From Leptolyngbya sp. PCC 7375 (GTDB lineage: Bacteria; Cyanobacteriota; Cyanobacteriia; Phormidesmidales; Phormidesmidaceae): a stretch of DNA of 64,000 nt. Positions 15,676-24,901 of this stretch are shown here, one piece after another (position 1 is the first letter of the stretch; each line of letters begins with the position of its first letter). The stretch covers positions 80,485 through 144,484 of the forward strand of contig NZ_JH993793.1 of assembly GCF_000316115.1 (NCBI RefSeq), written 5' to 3'. Both the position numbers and the translations under genes were made by a program. The notes beneath the pieces were generated by a model. It saw only the letters and a program-made list of their open reading frames with translations. It was not told the origin of the DNA and did not search any database.

Positions 15676-16362
15676 ATGGTTGTCTATTATGTCGAGGCGG
15701 ATGTTGAAAAGGTGGGAAGTGTGCTGGCGGTATTGACTCAGCAAAAGAAACCACCCACTGTGCAGTCGTTTCTCAAAGAACATCGCCCATTAATTCGCAA
15801 AATCCTTAAGCATGGATTTGGATATGAGCGTATTGCTGAGGTATTCCAAGGGGCGGGAATTTCAGTCAAGGCGATAGCGATCGCTGACGTCTGTATGCCG
15901 AAGAAGAAAGGTGCGAAACAAAGTGGGCCTGAAAAAGGGACAAAGCCTGCTTCTTATCCAGCGCTACAGCAGGTGCTTACTGGTGAGCAAGTCAGTATGC
16001 TCAGCCAAGCGCTGGAAGCCTTGAGCCAGACGAAAAATGGGTTGACCTACCAGGAGGTAATCGAATGCCATCTAGCGACTATTGAAGCAGCATTGGGAAA
16101 TGGCTGGAGTGCCCAAGACATTATCGATAAATTTGCAGAAGGAGGGTTGAAACTCCAGTGTAAGGAATCAACTTTTCTACAGGGGATAAAACAGGCAAAA
16201 CGTAAGCGTAAGAAAGTACCTGAGCCTCAAGGCGAGAAGCAAGAAGCTATTTCCCAAACATCAGTATCTACCCAAACATCAATGGATGCAGGGGGGTGGA
16301 ATCGATTGTCGGTTCCAGATCGAGCACAACGAACAGCTATCGAAAAGGAGTTTAATACGTAA
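15676..16362 (+). CDS. Putative relaxosome accessory protein with two helical repeats
   Basis: 228 residues, not recognised with certainty. Two related units, FLKEHRPLIRKILKHGFGYE then RIAEVFQGAGIS (about 30-68) and IECHLATIEAALGNGWSAQD then IIDKFAEGG (about 130-165), share the pattern 'H---I---L--G-----I---F---G'. This pattern is common in small helix-turn-helix mobilisation and Kfr/MobC-like proteins. Lys/Pro-rich linkers surround them. Starts 17 bases after the relaxase and overlaps the next gene as TAATG, so it is co-translated with the relaxosome genes. A DNA-binding role at oriT is inference. Confidence 0.5.
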   Translation: MVVYYVEADVEKVGSVLAVLTQQKKPPTVQSFLKEHRPLIRKILKHGFGYERIAEVFQGAGISVKAIAIADVCMPKKKGAKQSGPEKGTKPASYPALQQVLTGEQVSMLSQALEALSQTKNGLTYQEVIECHLATIEAALGNGWSAQDIIDKFAEGGLKLQCKESTFLQGIKQAKRKRKKVPEPQGEKQEAISQTSVSTQTSMDAGGWNRLSVPDRAQRTAIEKEFNT

Positions 16363-17105
16363 TGGGCTCATTAATACTAGTCATGGGCGAAAAGGGAGGC
16401 GTTGGCAAGAGTTTTGTTGCCGAAACATTGATTGAGTATCTCTTCTCTAAAGGCGTACCGGTAGAACCGTGGGATTCAGATCGCTCGAATCCGTTTATTT
16501 ACAAACGATATGAGCAGCTCTGTAAACTGGCCATTTTCTCCGAAGGGATCGGTTTTCAAGATGCTGCGAATCCCTTATTTCTCGCCGCAGAACAGGCGAC
16601 AGTCGTCTGTGATACCCCAGCACAGCTCTTTCCAGCACTCTCTCAGTGGATTGAGCACAATGATTTGCTTACCCTTAGTCAAGAAGTCGGGATTCACTGG
16701 CGCATTGTCTGGCCGACCGATGGACAGCCTGAGAGCCGTGCTCTGTTACAAAAAACAATGCGATATTTTGGCAAGCATGCAGAGTTTGTGATCGTACTCA
16801 ATAACGGAGTGGTAAAAGACCCGAGCAAAGCATGGATTGACTTTGAGCATGACACATCACTACGGCAAGTCATTCAGGCAAGCCGATGTCACATTATTGA
16901 ATTTCCGATCCTTAACGGTGTGGAGCAGCTTCGGGTCATCAACCAAAAGAATCTGACGTTTACTGCGGCGCTGACTCATGCAGAGTTTGACTTAATTGGT
17001 AGGCAGCGAATTAAGTATTTTTTGAGAAATGCGTATGCCGCTTTTGATGAGGTGCCTTGTTTACAGTCTATCTGGATGTCTCATGAGGATAAGCAGCGAG
17101 CATGA
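16362..17105 (+). CDS. ParA/MinD-like P-loop ATPase of the mobilisation operon
   Basis: 247 residues. Deviant Walker A at the extreme N-terminus (VMGEKGGVGKSFVAETL) and an Asp-bearing switch (WDSDRSNPF), then VVCDTPAQ as Walker B. Its size and lone P-loop without an N-terminal DNA-binding domain recall TraL/StbB/MobD-type ATPases linked to conjugation modules rather than partition ParA, which this plasmid already has. It may position the relaxosome or the plasmid at the mating pore. Overlaps both neighbours (TAATG before, ATGA after). Confidence 0.75.
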   Translation: MGSLILVMGEKGGVGKSFVAETLIEYLFSKGVPVEPWDSDRSNPFIYKRYEQLCKLAIFSEGIGFQDAANPLFLAAEQATVVCDTPAQLFPALSQWIEHNDLLTLSQEVGIHWRIVWPTDGQPESRALLQKTMRYFGKHAEFVIVLNNGVVKDPSKAWIDFEHDTSLRQVIQASRCHIIEFPILNGVEQLRVINQKNLTFTAALTHAEFDLIGRQRIKYFLRNAYAAFDEVPCLQSIWMSHEDKQRA

Positions 17106-17722
17106 GTAGGTCAAAAAAGGGAACCAATGAGCAATTAATGGCCCAGTACTTGAAGGGGCGATCTGACGCAGAGAAAGCAGCCGTCCTCAAGCAAGTGACA
17201 GACCTGGGAATTGCTCCAGACGATCCCTTGTGGGCAGTGCTGATCTCAGTGAATGCCGCTGTGGTTTTGTTACAGGATGCACCAGCTCAGCTTGAGCGTT
17301 CAAGGGTAGCATTACAGCAAGACCTGAATAGTAGTGCGATCAGTTTTCGACAGCTTATTGCTGCTATGCACTCCAACGTAGAGGTCCTGACACCTTTAAG
17401 TAATGCAGCACCTGCCTTGCAGGTAGAGTTACAGGTGTTGCAGGACAAAACGATAGCGTTGATTACGCAAGTTGATGAGGCTGTATTGCTCCTTAATAAC
17501 ACAATGACCACATGGCAAGGAATGATTTCGACCTACCAGCAGCAAGTGACTACACAAAGTCAGGTAGTAAATTCTTTAGCTAAAGTTCTTAGGGTTTTGG
17601 AAAGAAGACCCTCATTTTTATGGAGCAGTGGTCCAGTGATAACCTGGGCGGCAGTGTATTCAATTGTGTTTTCTCTAGTAGGAACAGTTACGGCAGGAAT
17701 AATTTTAGTCCGAATGTTATGA
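17102..17722 (+). CDS. Coiled-coil membrane protein of the mobilisation operon
   Basis: 206 residues. The N-terminal DLGIAPDDPLWAVLISV patch is followed by a long helical Gln/Leu-rich region and one membrane segment at the C-terminus (about 178-203, ending IILVRML). The DDPLW motif is reminiscent of a small family (possibly DUF6753) seen in mobile elements. It overlaps the ATPase gene by four bases. It could anchor the ATPase and relaxosome to the membrane; this is inference. Confidence 0.55.
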   Translation: MSRSKKGTNEQLMAQYLKGRSDAEKAAVLKQVTDLGIAPDDPLWAVLISVNAAVVLLQDAPAQLERSRVALQQDLNSSAISFRQLIAAMHSNVEVLTPLSNAAPALQVELQVLQDKTIALITQVDEAVLLLNNTMTTWQGMISTYQQQVTTQSQVVNSLAKVLRVLERRPSFLWSSGPVITWAAVYSIVFSLVGTVTAGIILVRML

Positions 17723-17740
17723 CGTAGGAACGGATACTGG

Positions 17741-20700
17741 CTACAAAATAGCGCCTAACTCTCTTAATTGCTCTTTTTGATCCTGGCGTAACCCCTTCAC
17801 ATCCCTGAAGCTGCTATCTGTATAGGCTTTTGGTCGTGTAATGATTTTAATGGTTGAATTGCTTTCTAGATCCCAAAAAATAATGGATTCATCCTCTGAA
17901 GCACTCGCAAAAACAAGTGAATTTGGCTTAAACTTTGTGGTGTATATCTTTTTGGAATGAGCAGGAAAAGTATTCCGACGTTCAAGTGTTGTGAGGTTCC
18001 AAATTGTTATTTCAGAATCTGCTGCACTACACACTAACCATTCTCCATTGCTGCTAATTGAAAGCGAATCTATAGTGGAATGAAGCTCTAATCGGGCTTG
18101 TTCTTCCCATGACTCAGTATCCCAAAGTTTGATGAAGCCATCTTTACTCGCTGTGGCCAGCGTAGATCCAGACGGTGTAAAAGTAAGAGCGCAAATCCAT
18201 TGGCTATGAGCATTCTCAATGCGCTGTATACATTGGTGGGTCATTGTGTCCCAAAGGGTGACTAGACCATTATCATTGCCACTAGCCAAGATAGTTCCAT
18301 CAGGATTAAATGCAACAGTTTGCACCCAACAGTTTTGCTCATCAATAATCGTATTTTCGTGAGTAGTAAGATCCCAAATCCTTATAGAATAGTCGTCTCC
18401 TGCGCTTGCCAGTAGATTGTTATCTGTTGGGCTGAATGCGACAGCCCGAATCCGTTCTTTGTGTCCAACTAAAGTTGCTACAGGTTCCCAATTTTGAGTG
18501 TTCCAGAGTTTAATTGTGCAATCAAAACTTGCACTAGCAAGTAGGTCTCCCCCAGGATTAAAATCCAGCGACCAAATAACGTGAGTGTGCCCTTTGAGAA
18601 CGGCTACTCGATCATAAGTTTCACTATTAAACACCTCAATATGAAGATTTTCATTGCCAATAGTAAACAGTTTTCCATCTGGACTAAAGGCACCTAGAAA
18701 CAGACTATTGGCATACCCTCGAAACGTATGAATGCGCTGATAGCTATCTATGTCCCATAGTTTTACTTGTCGATCTATGCCAACGCTTGCAAATAAGTTC
18801 TTCTTAATATTGAGGGCAATTGACCATATATCGGCATAATGTTCAGAGAGAATAGTACGGTTTGCACCTGAATTGACATCCCATATCCAAATAGTTGTAT
18901 CCATACTTCCACTGATGAGGGCTTCATCAGTAGGGACAAAGGCAAGAGTACGTATTCCATGGGCATGTCCTTCGAATATCATACTAGGCTCAGTAAGATC
19001 TTGAATTTCCCACATTCTTATGAGCCCGGCTTTGTCCCCAGTCACGATCCACTTCCCATCATGACTAAATGCTACTGACCAAACCTCACTGGGATGCGTT
19101 ATTGGGGGGCAATATGTTGTACCTGTTGTTATGTCCCAAAGCCGAAGAGTATGATCATCAGAAACACTGGCAAGTAAGTTTTCTGTAGGGCTAAAGGCAA
19201 GATTCCACACTCGACCTATTTTTTGATGACCTTCAAGATTATGGACACGCATCCAATTATCTGTACGCCACAGTTTAATTTCTGTATCACTTCCCGTAGT
19301 GGCAAGCAGTTGGCCATCATGACTAAATGCCACAGAGAAGCATCGCTGATGATGAGCATTAATAACCTCTATTTTCTTCAGGGTTGTATCTTCCACCTGA
19401 AAAATCACAATTTTTCCACTGCCAGTACCACAAGCGAGCAATGTTCCATCTGGGTTAAAGGCAATTGAATGCACCCAGTCCATTTTTTGACGATATGAGA
19501 AAACTCTTTGGTATGTCTCAACACTCCAAAGACATAATTGGTCATCAATATGACCAGTAGCAAGAAGCCGTCCATCTGGGCTAAAAGCACAGGTGAGCAT
19601 AGCGTTGAATGGCTTCATAAAGAGGGAATTCTTAAATGAGCACTTTGAGAAATTACAATCCCGAAAGCAGGATGCCTGTAAGTCTGCCTGTTCAATAGGA
19701 ACTGATGATATATCAAACTTTGTTACCTGTTGATCTTCAACTTCTTTTTCATCCATTTTTGAAAGTACGGATAATAAGTTGATGATATTGCCTCCAAAAT
19801 ACCCTCTGTCGGGGAGTGTATTTTTATGTTCATTTACAAGTGCTTGCAAATGTTGTTTGATATTAGCAGCATTTCCATATGCATCTTTGAGATGGCTGAT
19901 AATAGGCAGTAGTATTCGTTCTTGCTGGGCAACTCTGACATATTCATTTGCAGTGGCTTTCAGTAACGAATATTGATTAAGAAAATCAATATTTCCTGTT
20001 TCTATAGCTAAACGAGCTTTTGATATGATTTCAGCTTGAAAAAATTCTGAAAGCACAGGTTGTAATGAATACTGTTGATAGCTATATTCCAATGGGATTT
20101 TCTGTTCCGTTCGTTTGACAACTGACTGAAGACTTTTTTTAATTTGGTAAGAGAGTATGGATTCTTTTAAGTCTGCTATGGATAACGGATTTTCGCATGA
20201 AAGGGCAAGCCAGTAGATAATATGCCTTTCATCATCTGAAAGTCTATCTGAGTGTGATTTAAGAACTTCATAAATATCTTCAGAGACAAACTCACCTTCT
20301 TGTAAGAAGCGAGAGATGTTCTTTTCGAAGTTATCTCTGATTTCACGAGCTTTTAGCAAGAGTAACAAGGGATTGCCTCGGTATCTTCGGTTTAGCTCTG
20401 CCCAATCTTCATTAGAACCTACATAGCTACTTCCCTTAACTTCTGCAGCCATGATTGTTTTACAATCTTCCAAGACTAAGTCTCTTAATGGAAAGAATTT
20501 TATAGTGTTTAATCGGGTGTCAAGAATTCTTAAATCGTTTGGGATCTCTCGGCTTGTAATAATTACACAGCTTTGATGTGGAGTGACTGCAATAGCCTTT
20601 AGCAGTGTGATATAAAGTTGATAGTTAGCCGTGATTTGATCCAAGCTTCCTTGTGCTGGAATTATGGACTCAAAGTTATCAAAGAGAAGTAGGCAAGCAC

Positions 20701-21307
20701 TTTTCTGAAGATAAAATAATACTCTTTCGATTTGATGCTCAATTAGTGATTGAAAGTCATTTGGTGCCTTAGAAAGGCCTGACTCTTTCTGGTTAGACAA
20801 TTGCTGAATGATGGCCTGTAGATTTTTGTAAAATAGTTTTTTTATGTTGAGTCTAATGATTGGACAAGTATATTGGAAGTCAGGATTAAGTTGGTAAACA
20901 AGTTTTTGTGCTAATGTTGTTTTTCCAATCCCTCCCATGCCGTGAATACAAACAATCCGGTAAGAGCTTTCTAATATACCTTGGGTTAGTGTTTTAAGTT
21001 CTATTTGTCGGCCAACAAATCCCTTAACATCTTCTACATCAGGATAAACTTGTATAGTTGATTGCTGTACTTGTTCCGATACCATGTATTTCTCAATAGG
21101 AACTAGTTCTAGGTATGTGAGAACTTCTGTCAAGATATCTGGAGATATTTTTTTACTACCTAAAAGGTTTGAGATAGTTGCTCGCGAGTAGTTCAACTGC
21201 TTAGCTAAGGAAATTTGTGAATGCCCCTTGAGTTTAATCGTGTTACGAACTTGGTCTCTATATTCTGGATTTAGTCTTATTCCTCGATCTCTTTTTTGCT
21301 TACTCAT
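17741..21307 (-). CDS. XRE HTH - NB-ARC - WD40 STAND protein
   Basis: About 1,188 residues from ATG 21307 (an alternative start at 21346 adds 13). Order: an N-terminal HTH (ISLAKQLNYSRATISNLLG, residues about 30-60); an NB-ARC NTPase with Walker A GMGGIGKTTLAQ and Walker B LLLFDNFE (about 85-400); a helical region; a pentapeptide-like bridge; then fourteen WD40 repeats by my count, enough for two seven-bladed propellers. STAND proteins act as ATP-gated sensors, some in phage defence. The HTH could bind DNA or a partner. It stands alone and opposes the mobilisation operon, so it looks like cargo. Confidence 0.9.
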   Translation of the reverse strand: MSKQKRDRGIRLNPEYRDQVRNTIKLKGHSQISLAKQLNYSRATISNLLGSKKISPDILTEVLTYLELVPIEKYMVSEQVQQSTIQVYPDVEDVKGFVGRQIELKTLTQGILESSYRIVCIHGMGGIGKTTLAQKLVYQLNPDFQYTCPIIRLNIKKLFYKNLQAIIQQLSNQKESGLSKAPNDFQSLIEHQIERVLFYLQKSACLLLFDNFESIIPAQGSLDQITANYQLYITLLKAIAVTPHQSCVIITSREIPNDLRILDTRLNTIKFFPLRDLVLEDCKTIMAAEVKGSSYVGSNEDWAELNRRYRGNPLLLLLKAREIRDNFEKNISRFLQEGEFVSEDIYEVLKSHSDRLSDDERHIIYWLALSCENPLSIADLKESILSYQIKKSLQSVVKRTEQKIPLEYSYQQYSLQPVLSEFFQAEIISKARLAIETGNIDFLNQYSLLKATANEYVRVAQQERILLPIISHLKDAYGNAANIKQHLQALVNEHKNTLPDRGYFGGNIINLLSVLSKMDEKEVEDQQVTKFDISSVPIEQADLQASCFRDCNFSKCSFKNSLFMKPFNAMLTCAFSPDGRLLATGHIDDQLCLWSVETYQRVFSYRQKMDWVHSIAFNPDGTLLACGTGSGKIVIFQVEDTTLKKIEVINAHHQRCFSVAFSHDGQLLATTGSDTEIKLWRTDNWMRVHNLEGHQKIGRVWNLAFSPTENLLASVSDDHTLRLWDITTGTTYCPPITHPSEVWSVAFSHDGKWIVTGDKAGLIRMWEIQDLTEPSMIFEGHAHGIRTLAFVPTDEALISGSMDTTIWIWDVNSGANRTILSEHYADIWSIALNIKKNLFASVGIDRQVKLWDIDSYQRIHTFRGYANSLFLGAFSPDGKLFTIGNENLHIEVFNSETYDRVAVLKGHTHVIWSLDFNPGGDLLASASFDCTIKLWNTQNWEPVATLVGHKERIRAVAFSPTDNNLLASAGDDYSIRIWDLTTHENTIIDEQNCWVQTVAFNPDGTILASGNDNGLVTLWDTMTHQCIQRIENAHSQWICALTFTPSGSTLATASKDGFIKLWDTESWEEQARLELHSTIDSLSISSNGEWLVCSAADSEITIWNLTTLERRNTFPAHSKKIYTTKFKPNSLVFASASEDESIIFWDLESNSTIKIITRPKAYTDSSFRDVKGLRQDQKEQLRELGAIL

Positions 21308-21511
21308 CTGAACTACTAGCCAAATCTCGATTATTACTGAGTACAAAAAAGGAACAGCTCAATCCGTATAAGATTGCAGAGATGTAACCCTGTAGAGGGT
21401 TTATCCGTATTGAATTGACGAAAATGGTGATATTTGTTACCTCCTCTAATCAAGCGAAGCAAAAATAAAGGTTTTTACCTTGCTGCCAGTTACATAAGAT
21501 GAGGTTACAGT

Positions 21512-21982
21512 ATGGATATAGACAGAGAAAAAGACAGAGCCCAATGGGGTGACAGTCTTTTGAAGTCAACGGTATTAGTCGGAAATGGCAAAGAGGTCTT
21601 TTTAGCTTGTAAGCCGAGTGGAAGCTTTTCTGAACCCAGGGTTAGGGTAATGTGGCGAACGCGCTTTGGGGGTAAAAAGTATCGTAAATATCGGTATGAC
21701 GGTGATTTTGATAGTTCAACAGGGCAGTTTCTACAGATGTGGAGGATTGATCTTGATGAATCTGGTCCTTTGGATGCTGGAGAGGTTGCGAAATGGTATG
21801 TCGTTAATGACCAATTAATTAATTATCTAAAAATTGGTCAGCGTGTCCGTTTATATATCGAAGCCCATGAAGAGGAAGGAGTTATTCAGGCAGTACATCC
21901 ATTGAGACCCACTGCAACTATTACAACTGAATATCGAACTGAGGACATCCATTCGTTTCATTTTTCTTTTCCTCTCGACTAG
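21512..21982 (+). CDS. Hypothetical protein
   Basis: 156 residues, not recognised. It begins with a charged MDIDREKDRAQWGDSLLKS segment and contains many aromatic and basic residues with alternating beta-strand character (RVRVMWRTRFGGKKYRKYRY), and a KIGQRVRLYIEA segment. No membrane span or signal peptide. It is divergent from the STAND gene; the shared 200-bp region may control both. Confidence 0.5.
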   Translation: MDIDREKDRAQWGDSLLKSTVLVGNGKEVFLACKPSGSFSEPRVRVMWRTRFGGKKYRKYRYDGDFDSSTGQFLQMWRIDLDESGPLDAGEVAKWYVVNDQLINYLKIGQRVRLYIEAHEEEGVIQAVHPLRPTATITTEYRTEDIHSFHFSFPLD

Positions 21983-22592
21983 TTAGCTTTTAGTTCTAGA
22001 GAGATTACAGTTCAAGATAGTAGGTGAGGTTTTCTATTTTGCTTCCCTACACTTCATTGACTGAGACCCAGCTATAAGCAGCCGTATAGTTCATTTGCAC
22101 TTTAATGAGTAAGTATACTTATATAGTTTTTTTTAAGTGAGTTACCTGGGGAGCAAATATTAACTCGGCAGTAATTGACCGTGTATTTTACAGCCGGGTA
22201 TCCTTGTAGATGCTGGATTTGTTGTTTAGAACTTATATTGCCGGAGTAATAGATAATTGACGAAGTTAAGACTAAGTTAAGCAGTGAAGCATAACTTAGA
22301 CAATTATTTGACTCAGTTGCCTGAAGATTGAGCTACCTTACTACATAGAAACAAAAGACCGGTTTATTGTTTCTATGCGATAGATTTCTTAGGGTTCAAG
22401 AAGAACTTTCGGACTTTGGGAAAACAATTGCTATTCAGTTTGGTTCTTGCACTATTTTTCTTTTAGCAAGAACTGGGATTCTCTTAAATAGTTTATCTAC
22501 TCCGTCTATTTTCATAGTGGGGTCACTTTCCTGGTGGCACTTGAATTTGGCCTCATTTTCTCTAACGATACCTTCTCCAATACAGACGAAAG
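21983..22592. other. 600-bp A/T-rich stretch without a convincing gene
   Basis: A short hydrophobic frame at 22367-22600 exists but lacks a ribosome site and looks accidental. I see no strong hairpins, repeats or element ends. It probably holds the promoter of the next genes. Confidence 0.45.
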
Positions 22593-22865
22593 ATGTCTAA
22601 GAATAGGAAGAACAATATTCCTCAAAACATAATGGGTAAGGCTGTACGATACATGAAACTTATTCGGACAGGCCTTTCATTCAGGCAACTGCATGGAAAA
22701 CGCATGCACTGTAACTCTGATATCGTGGCAATTCCTATTAGCAGCTATAGACTTCTATATCAAACCCAGGAAAACCCGCCAAATAGTTATATAGTGCTGC
22801 ATCATGCTGCCTATGATGATTTTCTGAAACGGCTCAAGCATAATCACTCAGTAAGCCGTTTTTGA
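22593..22865 (+). CDS. Small protein with a RelE/ParE-like strand pattern
   Basis: 90 residues. The segment TGLSFRQLHGKRMHCNSDIV then AIPISSYRLLY and YIVLHHAAYDDFLKRL resembles the core of RelE/ParE-type toxins ('L-GKR---DI-SI-I--SYRLLY'). No antitoxin gene lies directly next to it; the downstream NYN gene follows after about 20 bases. It may be a solitary toxin-fold protein, or part of a two-gene unit with the NYN protein. This is a weak call. Confidence 0.4.
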   Translation: MSKNRKNNIPQNIMGKAVRYMKLIRTGLSFRQLHGKRMHCNSDIVAIPISSYRLLYQTQENPPNSYIVLHHAAYDDFLKRLKHNHSVSRF

Positions 22866-22889
22866 AAATGAAAACTCTCAGAATCCGTG

Positions 22890-23828
22890 ATGTTTCCTGA
22901 AGGGATTTGGAACCAAAGATTATGTTTGTTGTTGTTCGACTGTGTAGTCGAAAGGATATATGAAGTGCAAAATTCTACTTGCGTGATTTTAATCGCCATC
23001 ATCATCTGGACCTTTGGAGCATTAGTGTTAGGTGAATTGGCGTTACTCTCAGGAACTGTCATGAGTCTGGTAGCCTTATATCTTCAGACAGAACAAAGGA
23101 AAGTAAAAAAGACATTTGTTGTTCGTCGTCAATTAGCGCATCGCGATCCTCCTTTTCCTCATACGCCAGTACCACCACCTAAAGTGAGTGTTGCTGAAGT
23201 TTTAGATGAGCTAGATCAAGCCAGGGTGTACATAGATGGACCATATCTTTTGAAAAGTTTGGAAGAATACCATTTGGATATGCATTACGAACGATTTCTA
23301 TCTGCGCTTGAAAAACAAGTCTTCAATATCGAGAAAGCTTATTTCTACATCAAGGAAGATCTTGAATTACCTGACTATGGTTCATTTAAGGAAAAGCTGA
23401 AAAACTCTAAATTCGATGTGATAGAGCGTTACGCTCGTAAAATTGGAGATAGAACTATTTGTAAGGATATCGATACCTGGCTGGCAACGGATGTAGCTCT
23501 TGATGCTTCTGATGTCAATACATTAGTGCTTGTGACAGGTGATAACGATTTTGCTTACACAGTTAAACGGTTACAACAGATTAAGAAAAAGGTTGTTGTT
23601 GTTAGCATAGATGCCAATACAAGTCATGAGCTACAAAGCCTGCCTGATCAGTGGCTAAATATAACGAACCTAACCGGTGTTTGTGAGAAAAAGGAAATTC
23701 CGTCAAAGCTACCTGAATCTCAAAATATTGTGTCAAGTCCCTCTTGTAAAAGAACTGTTCGACCGAAGCCTAAACCAATTCTTAATAGGCCAGTAAGAGT
23801 CAATAAGCCTAACCGTAATACAGCATAG
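22890..23828 (+). CDS. Membrane-anchored NYN-domain (LabA/DUF88-like) putative RNase
   Basis: About 312 residues. One or two membrane segments lie near residues 32-65 (VILIAIIIWTFGALVLGELA). The NYN domain follows (about 110-250), with acidic residues of the PIN-like active site in RVYIDGPYL, TDVALDASD and VLVTGDNDFAYTV. The tail is Pro/Lys-rich and basic. NYN proteins are metal-dependent nucleases of the PIN superfamily, several implicated in RNA decay or defence. Anchoring a nuclease at the membrane next to the transfer genes is unusual. Start chosen at ATG 22890, preceded by an in-frame GTG. Confidence 0.82.
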   Translation: MFPEGIWNQRLCLLLFDCVVERIYEVQNSTCVILIAIIIWTFGALVLGELALLSGTVMSLVALYLQTEQRKVKKTFVVRRQLAHRDPPFPHTPVPPPKVSVAEVLDELDQARVYIDGPYLLKSLEEYHLDMHYERFLSALEKQVFNIEKAYFYIKEDLELPDYGSFKEKLKNSKFDVIERYARKIGDRTICKDIDTWLATDVALDASDVNTLVLVTGDNDFAYTVKRLQQIKKKVVVVSIDANTSHELQSLPDQWLNITNLTGVCEKKEIPSKLPESQNIVSSPSCKRTVRPKPKPILNRPVRVNKPNRNTA

Positions 23829-23970
23829 AATGATCTATTCGTGGTTGGTCTACGGATGACTATTTCTACCCGCTTCCTCCTTCTAATCAGTCCTTTATCT
23901 ATCTTTGCGGATGTAATTTTTTCAAGCTTGTAATCTTTTGAGACTCTGGTGTGTCTTGGAGATTACATTC

Positions 23971-24008
23971 AGCAGTGAGATGACCTAGGTCAGGGCCATC
24001 TCACTGCT
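23971..24008 (+). promoter_or_regulatory. 12-bp perfect hairpin ahead of the T4SS operon
   Basis: AGCAGTGAGATG (23971-23982) pairs exactly with 23997-24008; the loop itself contains the palindrome ACCTAGGT. It lies 24 bases before the pilin gene. No T-tract follows, so a leader or operator role is as likely as termination of the upstream gene. Confidence 0.5.
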
Positions 24009-24032
24009 TCCAGGTCTTTCTTGTGAGAAAAA

Positions 24033-24593
24033 ATGATGATTCATTCCACTCTCAGACGCATTTCTCAAATCAAACCTTCGTATCGCTTCAAAATATGGGC
24101 TGCCTTAACAGGCTATACGGCAACTTATTGGCTCATTCTTACCCGCCAGTTGAGCCCTTTTAATCACTCTGGAGCTGAAACATATATTGGCTATGTTTTG
24201 CTCATTCTACTGAGCATTCTTTCTTGGTTCATTTTCCTCCTAAAATCTCACACTATTCGGTTATTCCAAGGATATGCATCATTGTTAACAGCACTTGCTG
24301 CTTTACAGTATGCAGTCGTAATGGCACAACCAGCCTACGCTGGTATCTTCACTACAGCAGAAGACTTTATTAAGCAATGCTTTCCGGTTGCGGATACCCT
24401 CGTCAGTGTTGTCTTCAACTCACTTCGTTTTCTACTGCTTATTTACGTGGCCTGGTCTCTGGTGAATTCGATCAGAGGGGCTCATGATGGTGAAGACTGG
24501 CTCACGCTAGCACGTACCCCTGCACTTATTGTTTTGATGGTTGTAGTGTCTGATGGCATTTTCACTCTATTGCTTTCGGGAGTGAGCTGTTAG
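24033..24593 (+). CDS. VirB2-like T4SS pilin candidate
   Basis: 186 residues with several hydrophobic segments. A long N-terminal hydrophobic region ends in VVMAQPAYAGIF, which looks like a signal peptidase site (AYA). After it come two membrane segments separated by a short polar loop, the usual VirB2/TraA pilin layout. It is the first gene of the operon and is followed by a VirB3-like gene, as in most systems. The preceding part is longer than in typical pilins, which is unusual. Confidence 0.6.
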   Translation: MMIHSTLRRISQIKPSYRFKIWAALTGYTATYWLILTRQLSPFNHSGAETYIGYVLLILLSILSWFIFLLKSHTIRLFQGYASLLTALAALQYAVVMAQPAYAGIFTTAEDFIKQCFPVADTLVSVVFNSLRFLLLIYVAWSLVNSIRGAHDGEDWLTLARTPALIVLMVVVSDGIFTLLLSGVSC

Positions 24594-24595
24594 CC

Positions 24596-24901
24596 ATGCA
24601 TGACACAACGAGTCAGACTATATTAGTCACGAGTCGCGTGCTCGATCACCGTGCCGCGATCCTGGGTATTCCAGCTAGCGTTTTTCAGGCATCACTCCCC
24701 ATGCTTTTTTTATCGGTGATGGGATGGTGGTTTACGCCGTTAACCCTGAAGCTACTGGTTATCCTCAATATCTGGTGGATGGCCAGTTTTTGGATTGCGT
24801 CTAATGGCGGGGATGCCTATCACTTGTTAGCTCCTTGTTTTGCCTTATTTTATCGGCGTTGGTACTTAAGCTGCCCTTGCTATGAGGAGGTGCTGCGATG
24901 A
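24596..24901 (+). CDS. VirB3-like T4SS membrane protein
   Basis: 101 residues with an N-terminal strand (LVTSRVLDHRAAILGIPASVF) and two adjacent membrane segments, as in VirB3/TraL proteins that attach VirB4 to the inner membrane. It lies two bases after the pilin gene and overlaps the VirB4 gene by four bases (ATGA), the classic VirB3-VirB4 order. Confidence 0.7.
   Translation: MHDTTSQTILVTSRVLDHRAAILGIPASVFQASLPMLFLSVMGWWFTPLTLKLLVILNIWWMASFWIASNGGDAYHLLAPCFALFYRRWYLSCPCYEEVLR

Noticed and set aside
16362..17105. Second partition ParA
   Set aside because: No ParB-like gene follows, and tight coupling to the relaxase genes favours a mobilisation ATPase.
22367..22600. 77-residue hydrophobic frame
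   Set aside because: No ribosome site, no family resemblance, and a composition expected of A/T-rich noncoding DNA.
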